Shown: positions 59,949 to 64,000 of the stretch, in pieces
How the letters are laid out: every line of letters begins with the position of its first letter
How positions within the stretch are numbered: the stretch's first letter is position 1
NCBI GenBank assembly: GCA_040902305.1
Contig: JBBDXN010000146.1
Coordinates: 1-64,000, forward strand
Reading direction: 5' to 3'
Length of the DNA: 64,000 nucleotides
DNA from: CAMLFJ01 sp040902305
Lineage (GTDB): Bacteria; Methylomirabilota; Methylomirabilia; Rokubacteriales; CSP1-6
The notes under the pieces: generated by a model
Seen by the model: the letters and a program-made list of their open reading frames with translations, nothing else
What the model was told of the DNA's origin: nothing
Databases searched by the model: none
Translations under genes and position numbers: made by a program

Positions 59949-60697
59949 CCGAGGCGAAGGCCCTGGCCGGGAAGGTCGCGATCGTCACGGGCGGCAGCCG
60001 CGGTATCGGCCTGGCGATCGCCCGGTTGCTGGCAGAGGACGGCGCCTCCGTGGTAGTCTCGGGCCGCGACGCGGCGCGTCTCGACGCGGCGGCGAAAGAG
60101 CTGGAATCGCTGGGCGCCCCGTCGCTCGCGGTGGCGGCCGACGCGGCCAAGCGCGAGGACACCGATCGCTTGATCGACGCGACCCGGGAGCGGTTCGCGC
60201 GCATCGACGTGGTCGTGAACAACGCCGGGATCACGCGGGATCAGCTCCTGGTCCGGATGAAGGACGACGACTGGGACCAGGTGCTCGACACGAACCTGCG
60301 CGGCGTCTTTCTGATGACCCGCGCGGCGGCCAAGGTGATGATGAGGCAGAAGAGCGGGCGTATCGTGAACATCGCGTCCACCGCCGGGGCGATGGGCAAT
60401 CCCGGGCAGGTGAACTACTCGGCGGCGAAGGCGGGGGTGATCGGGCTCACCAAGGCGGCGGCGCGGGAGCTGGCGCACTGGAACATCCTGGTGAACGCGG
60501 TGGCTCCCGGGTTGATCGAGACCGACATGGCGGCCGGGATTCCCGCGGAGGCGCGCGAGGCGATGCTCCAGCAGGTGCCGCTCAAGCGCATCGGCCAGGG
60601 CCGGGAGGTGGCGGAGGTGGTGCGGTTCCTGGCCGGCGACGGGGCGAGCTACATCACCGGCCAGACGATTCACGTCAACGGCGGCCTCTACGTCTAA
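59945..60697 (+). CDS. fabG: 3-oxoacyl-ACP reductase
   Basis: A 250-residue short-chain dehydrogenase. NADPH loop VTGGSRGIGLAIARLL, NNAGITRDQLLVRMKDDDWD, Ser in NIASTAGAMGNPGQVNYSAA with Tyr-x3-Lys (YSAAK), and GQTIHVNGGLYV at the end. The operon position confirms FabG over other SDRs. GTG 59945. Confidence 0.94.
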   Translation: MTEAKALAGKVAIVTGGSRGIGLAIARLLAEDGASVVVSGRDAARLDAAAKELESLGAPSLAVAADAAKREDTDRLIDATRERFARIDVVVNNAGITRDQLLVRMKDDDWDQVLDTNLRGVFLMTRAAAKVMMRQKSGRIVNIASTAGAMGNPGQVNYSAAKAGVIGLTKAAARELAHWNILVNAVAPGLIETDMAAGIPAEAREAMLQQVPLKRIGQGREVAEVVRFLAGDGASYITGQTIHVNGGLYV

Positions 60698-60701
60698 CTC
60701 G

Positions 60702-60783
60702 CCCCTCACCCTGCCCTCTCCCCTCAGGGGAGAGGGTGACTGAAATCCCTCGCCCCGAAGGGGGAGAGGGTAGGGTGAGGGGG
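60702..60783. repeat. dispersed palindromic repeat A, copy between fabG and acpP
   Basis: CCCCTCACCCTGCCCTCTCC, GGGGAGAGGG, then a second arm GGGGGAGAGGGTAGGGTGAG GGGG. It fills most of the 120-base gap before acpP and may act as a transcript stem-loop between the two genes. Confidence 0.85.
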
Positions 60784-60817
60784 ATCTCACTATCAATCGC
60801 AGTCAGGAGGGGAGGGC

Positions 60818-61054
60818 ATGGCGAAGCCGGTTGAGGAGCGCGTGAAAGAGATCATTGTCGAGCAGCTCGGGGTGGAAGAGGACGAGGTGTTGCCGGCCGC
60901 GAAGTTCATCGAGGACCTCGGGGCCGATTCTCTGGACACCGTCGAGCTGGTGATGGCCTTCGAGGAAGAGTTCGACCTCGAGATCCCGGACGAGGACGCC
61001 GAGAAGATCGCCACCGTCGGGGACGCCATCAGCTACATCAAGGAGAACGCCTGA
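60818..61054 (+). CDS. acpP: acyl carrier protein
   Basis: A 78-residue ACP. EDLGADSLDTVELVMAFEEE contains the phosphopantetheine Ser in the DSLD motif; EDAEKIATVGDAISYIKEN is the last helix. AGGAGGGGA precedes the ATG, a strong site that fits the high level ACP needs. Confidence 0.97.
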   Translation: MAKPVEERVKEIIVEQLGVEEDEVLPAAKFIEDLGADSLDTVELVMAFEEEFDLEIPDEDAEKIATVGDAISYIKENA

Positions 61055-61077
61055 GGGCCGGGCCAGGGGAGGGGCGC

Positions 61078-62322
61078 GTGGACGCGCGTCGAGTCGTCAT
61101 CACCGGGGCGGGGGCGGTCACGCCGGTCGGCAACACCGCCGAGGAGTTCTGGGCCGCCCTGACGCAGGGGAAGTCGGGAATCGGGCCGATCACCCGGTTC
61201 GACGCGAGTCTCCTGCCCACCCGGATCGCGGGCGAGGTGAAGGGCTTCGACTCGCTTCGCTACATCGACAAGAAGGATGACCGCAAGTTCGACCCGTTTC
61301 TCAAGTACGCGGTGGCCTGCGGGGTGATGGCGGTGGAGGACGCGGGACTGGACCTGGAGCGGGTGGACAAGGACCGCTTCGGGGTCCTGGTGGGCTCCGG
61401 CATCGGCGGTCTCACGACGCTGCTGGAGACCCACAAGGTGCTGCTCGAGAAGGGGCCGGACCGGGTGTCCCCCTTCTTCATCCCGATGCTGATCGTGAAC
61501 ATGGCCTCCGGGCTCATCTCGATGCGCTTCGGGGCCAAGGGACCGAACTCCTCGGTGGTCACCGCCTGCGCGACCGGCAACCACGCGATCGGCGACGCGA
61601 TGCGCATCATCCAGCGCGGCGACGCCGACGTGATGATCGCGGGCGGGGCCGAGGCCATCATCATTCCGCTGACCTTCGCGGGCTTCTGCCAGATGAAGGC
61701 GATGTCGACTCGGAACGATGATCCGGGCCGCGCGTCGCGCCCGTTCGACGCCTCCCGCGACGGCTTCGTGTGCGGGGAAGGGGGCGGCCTGGTCGTGCTG
61801 GAGTCGCTGGACCACGCCCTGGCCCGCGACGCGCGGATCTACGCGGAGGTGGTGGGCTACGCGATGACCGGCGACGCCTATCACATGACCGCGCCGGACC
61901 CGGAGGCGGACGGGGCCGCGCGGGCTATGACGCTCGCGGTCCGGGACGCGGGCATCGAGCCGTCGGCGGTCACCTACATCAACGCCCACGGGACGTCCAC
62001 CCCCTACAACGACAAGTCGGAGACGAAGGCCATCAAGCGGGTCTTCGGCGAGCACGCGCGCAAGCTCGCGGTGTCCTCCACCAAGTCCATGACCGGCCAC
62101 CTGCTGGGGGCGGCGGGCGGGATCGAGGCCATCGCCACCGCGTTCGCGATCTACCACGGGATCATGCCGCCCACCATCAACTACGAGACGCCGGACCCCG
62201 ACTGCGACCTCGACTACGTCCCGAACCTGGCCCGCAAGCAGGACGTGGAGATCGCGCTCAGCAACGCGTTCGGGTTCGGGGGCACCAACGCCACGATCGT
62301 CCTCCGGAAGTATCGCGCCTAG
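61078..62322 (+). CDS. fabF: beta-ketoacyl-ACP synthase II
   Basis: A 414-residue FabF elongation synthase. RRVVITGAGAVTPVGNTAEE at the start, catalytic Cys in VVTACATGNHAIGDAMR, the two His in INAHGTSTPYNDKSET and KSMTGHLLGAAGGIEA, and SNAFGFGGTNATIVLRKY at the end. GTG 61078 directly precedes the domain, 24 bases after acpP. Confidence 0.96.
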   Translation: MDARRVVITGAGAVTPVGNTAEEFWAALTQGKSGIGPITRFDASLLPTRIAGEVKGFDSLRYIDKKDDRKFDPFLKYAVACGVMAVEDAGLDLERVDKDRFGVLVGSGIGGLTTLLETHKVLLEKGPDRVSPFFIPMLIVNMASGLISMRFGAKGPNSSVVTACATGNHAIGDAMRIIQRGDADVMIAGGAEAIIIPLTFAGFCQMKAMSTRNDDPGRASRPFDASRDGFVCGEGGGLVVLESLDHALARDARIYAEVVGYAMTGDAYHMTAPDPEADGAARAMTLAVRDAGIEPSAVTYINAHGTSTPYNDKSETKAIKRVFGEHARKLAVSSTKSMTGHLLGAAGGIEAIATAFAIYHGIMPPTINYETPDPDCDLDYVPNLARKQDVEIALSNAFGFGGTNATIVLRKYRA

Positions 62323-62330
62323 AAGACTCG

Positions 62331-62446
62331 GAGGGGGCTGCGCCCCCTTCCGAACCTCCCCCAACGGCAGAGAGCGAGGGCGGAGCCCGCGCGGAAAGTG
62401 GGGCTCGATGGTCGCGGCTCATCCGGTGTCGACGGGACACCCGCCG
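62331..62446 (+). repeat. dispersed repeat family B, copy 2
   Basis: CGGAGGGGGCTGCGCCCCCT, CCGAACCTCCCCC, GGAGCCCGCGCGGAAAGTG and TCATCCGGTGTCGACGGGAC. Block order matches 6527-6650. The first 22 bases form a hairpin but no T tract follows, so I do not call a terminator. It overlaps the start region of the next gene. Confidence 0.65.
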
Positions 62447-62898
62447 CGTTGACCGCCGCGTCGGATCCGGGCGAGGTGCTGGGGCCGCGCCTGGGCCACG
62501 CCTTCCGTGATCCCGCGCGGCTGCGCGAGGCGCTCACCCATCGCTCCTTCACGAACGAGAATCCCGGCGTACCCGACAACGAGCGCCTCGCCCTCCTCGG
62601 CGATGCGGTCCTGGCCCTCCTCGTCGCCGAGCACTTGCTCGCGACCGCGCCCGCGGAGCCGGTGGGCGTGCTGACCCCGCGCCGGGCCGCGCTGGTCTCG
62701 GGCCAGAACCTCGCGCGCTGGGCCGGCGCGCTCGGCCTGGGCGCGCACCTGCGACTCGGGCGCGGGGAGGAGCAGATGGGCGGGCGCGAGAAGGAGTCGG
62801 TGCTCGCCACCGCGCTGGAGGCGGTGCTCGGGGTGATCTATCAGGAGGGCGGCCTCGACGCCGGCCGCCGGGCGGTGGCCCTCCTGGCCGTGTGGTAA
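62398..62898 (+). CDS. RNase III-like protein lacking two catalytic acids and the dsRNA-binding domain
   Basis: A protein of up to 166 residues with only the RNase III nuclease fold: FRDPARLREALTHRSFTNEN, DNERLALLGDAVLALLVAEH, LTPRRAALVSGQNLARWAGA, KESVLATALEAVLGVIYQEG. The signature NERLEFLGD reads NERLALLGD (Glu to Ala65), and the LADxxEA motif reads LATALEA (Asp to Thr138), so two of the metal-binding acids are gone while Asp69 and Glu141 remain. The dsRBD is absent. Position after acpP-fabF is where rnc often sits. GTG 62398 lies in repeat sequence; TTG 62449 is the likely alternative start. Possibly an RNA-binding but non-cutting protein. Confidence 0.75.
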   Translation: MGLDGRGSSGVDGTPAALTAASDPGEVLGPRLGHAFRDPARLREALTHRSFTNENPGVPDNERLALLGDAVLALLVAEHLLATAPAEPVGVLTPRRAALVSGQNLARWAGALGLGAHLRLGRGEEQMGGREKESVLATALEAVLGVIYQEGGLDAGRRAVALLAVW

Positions 62899-62907
62899 CC
62901 TGCCTCC

Positions 62908-64000
62908 ATGCGCCTGTGGCCGTTCTCCCCGTCGACCGCCCACGAGACGAACGGGGCGCCCGCCGAGGGCTACGCGGTCGTCGAGGATCTGCTGCGCCGC
63001 AACATCGAGGACGTGTTCCGGGTGGAGCGGCAGGAAGTGCGGGGGGCGACCTTCGGCTGGGGCGGCCGGCTGCTCGTGGAGCCGGCGCGCGCGCTCACCC
63101 TGATCGAGCCGCGCCTGAAGCGCTTCGGCTACACCCCGTTCCTGGGCCGCCAGGGCGATCTGGTGTGGATCCGCGCGGTGCCCCTGGCCGACGTGGCGGA
63201 GCGCTCCCGATCGGGCGTCAACCTGCTGCTGTTCGCGCTCACGGTGCTCTCCACGCTGGCCGCCGGCTGCCTGATCACCGGGTCGTTCCCGTTCGTGACG
63301 TTCAATCCGTTCCTGCAGCCGCTCCGCCTGCTCGACGGCGTGCCGTTCTCCTTCACGCTGATCGCGATCCTGGGCACCCACGAGTTCGGCCACTACTTCA
63401 CGGCCCGCTACTACGGCGCCTCGGTGAGCCTGCCGTTCTTCATCCCCGCGCCGCCGCCGATCTTCCTGTTCGGCACCATGGGCGCGGTGATCCGCATGCG
63501 GTCGCCCGCGCGCGACCGGAACTCGCTCTTCGACATCGCGGTGGCCGGGCCGCTCGCCGGACTCGTGGTGGCGGTACCCGCGCTGCTCCTGGGCTTGAGC
63601 TGGTCGCGGGTGGGAATGGTGCTGCCGGATCAGGGCGCGATCACATTCGGGGACTCGCTGCTGATGCGACTGCTCACCTGGATGGTCTTCGGGCCCATCC
63701 CGCCGGGGATGGACGTCTACGTGCATCCGGTCGCGCTCGCGGGCTGGGTCGGCCTCTTCGTCACCGCGCTCAACCTGTTCCCGGTGGGCCAGCTCGACGG
63801 CGGGCGCATCGCCTACGCCCTCGTCGGGCCCTGGCACCGCCGGGTGTCCATCATCACGTTCGTCGGTCTCCTCGCGCTCGGCGCGGTGTTCCGCTCGGCC
63901 AACTGGGTCGTCTTCGGCGCGCTCGTCCTGCTGCTCATGGGCTTCCATCACGCCCCGCCGCTGGACGACCTGACCCCGCTCTCCCGTCGCCGCTACGCGC
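62908..64000 (+). CDS. site-2 protease (M50) family membrane metalloprotease, 3' end outside the window
   Basis: The frame from ATG 62908 is open to the window end (364 codons). A soluble N-terminal domain of about 100 residues (EGYAVVEDLLRRNIEDVFRV) precedes a multi-span region: NLLLFALTVLSTLAAGCLIT, ILGTHEFGHYFTARYYGASV with the zinc HExxH, DIAVAGPLAGLVVAVPALLL, and LFPVGQLDGGRIAYALVG, the second-ligand (NxxPxxxLDGG-like) motif. This layout matches plant EGY-like and bacterial S2P homologues. Substrate unknown. The stop codon is not in the window. Confidence 0.88.
   Translation, partial: MRLWPFSPSTAHETNGAPAEGYAVVEDLLRRNIEDVFRVERQEVRGATFGWGGRLLVEPARALTLIEPRLKRFGYTPFLGRQGDLVWIRAVPLADVAERSRSGVNLLLFALTVLSTLAAGCLITGSFPFVTFNPFLQPLRLLDGVPFSFTLIAILGTHEFGHYFTARYYGASVSLPFFIPAPPPIFLFGTMGAVIRMRSPARDRNSLFDIAVAGPLAGLVVAVPALLLGLSWSRVGMVLPDQGAITFGDSLLMRLLTWMVFGPIPPGMDVYVHPVALAGWVGLFVTALNLFPVGQLDGGRIAYALVGPWHRRVSIITFVGLLALGAVFRSANWVVFGALVLLLMGFHHAPPLDDLTPLSRRRYA

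Noticed and set aside
62331..62360. Rho-independent terminator after fabF
   Set aside because: The hairpin is strong but no T tract follows, and the same hairpin belongs to a dispersed repeat found elsewhere.

Overview
The window is about 64 kb of very GC-rich (roughly 70%) bacterial chromosome, apparently from a metagenome-derived scaffold: a run of ten Ns at 19347-19356 marks an assembly gap. Genes are tightly packed, often with 4-nt ATGA or GTGA stop/start overlaps. The content (System I cytochrome c maturation, type II secretion, a compact fatty-acid operon, dipeptide/nickel-type ABC uptake, thiolase/CoA-transferase genes) suggests an uncultivated soil or subsurface bacterium. A member of Candidatus Rokubacteria/Methylomirabilota is my best guess; this is an inference from style and gene content, as there is no rRNA or tRNA here.

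Layout. 1-2034: end of an integron. Two clear attC sites (74-145, 453-522), a cassette encoding a LexA-like winged-helix protein, a possible attI, and an IntI-type integrase whose 3' end faces the array, so integrase and cassettes point the same way (the rare inverted layout). 2135-14450: a frameshifted unknown gene, an ArsN1-like acetyltransferase, an MFS and an MMPL transporter, DUF72, FmdB, a BioF2-type acyltransferase, a glycosyltransferase, phosphonoacetate hydrolase (phnA), a dimethylglycine/sarcosine dehydrogenase-like enzyme and the C-terminal stump of 2-aminoethylphosphonate transaminase (phnW). 14620-21265: a YpfJ-type metallopeptidase and a complete dppDF-ABC peptide/nickel transporter. 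21365-25329: a 7Fe ferredoxin with promoter and terminator; a small Fis-type HTH gene behind a sigma-54 promoter with an NtrC-like upstream site; then a thiolase-fold/DUF35/CoA-transferase/MaoC run whose last gene is cut by a palindromic element. 25460-37110: a broken TSUP gene, citramalate synthase, two-subunit class I fumarase, MBL-fold hydrolase, MFS, ClbS/DfsB, GNAT, RraA, TPR protein, DNA ligase and a fused toxin-antitoxin remnant. 37145-48166 (minus): type II secretion operon gspE-F-G-H-I-J-K-L-M-C-D. 48565-55143 (minus): ccmABCDEFGHI. 55219-56097: htpX. 56252-62898: yceD-rpmF-plsX-fabH-fabD-fabG-acpP-fabF and a degenerate RNase III gene. 62908-64000: start of a site-2 protease cut by the window edge.

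A second theme is repeat invasion. Seven copies of a CCCTCACCCTG...CAGGGTGAGGGG palindrome sit between or inside genes (three gsp genes have their start or end written in repeat sequence). Two copies of another repeat bracket the window. There are also a 129-bp palindromic element, a 120-bp MITE-like element and a 50-bp perfect inverted repeat. Promoters of the TTGACA type are recognisable at several places, and some sit so close to the start codon that the transcript is probably leaderless (22198, 26222, 48166).
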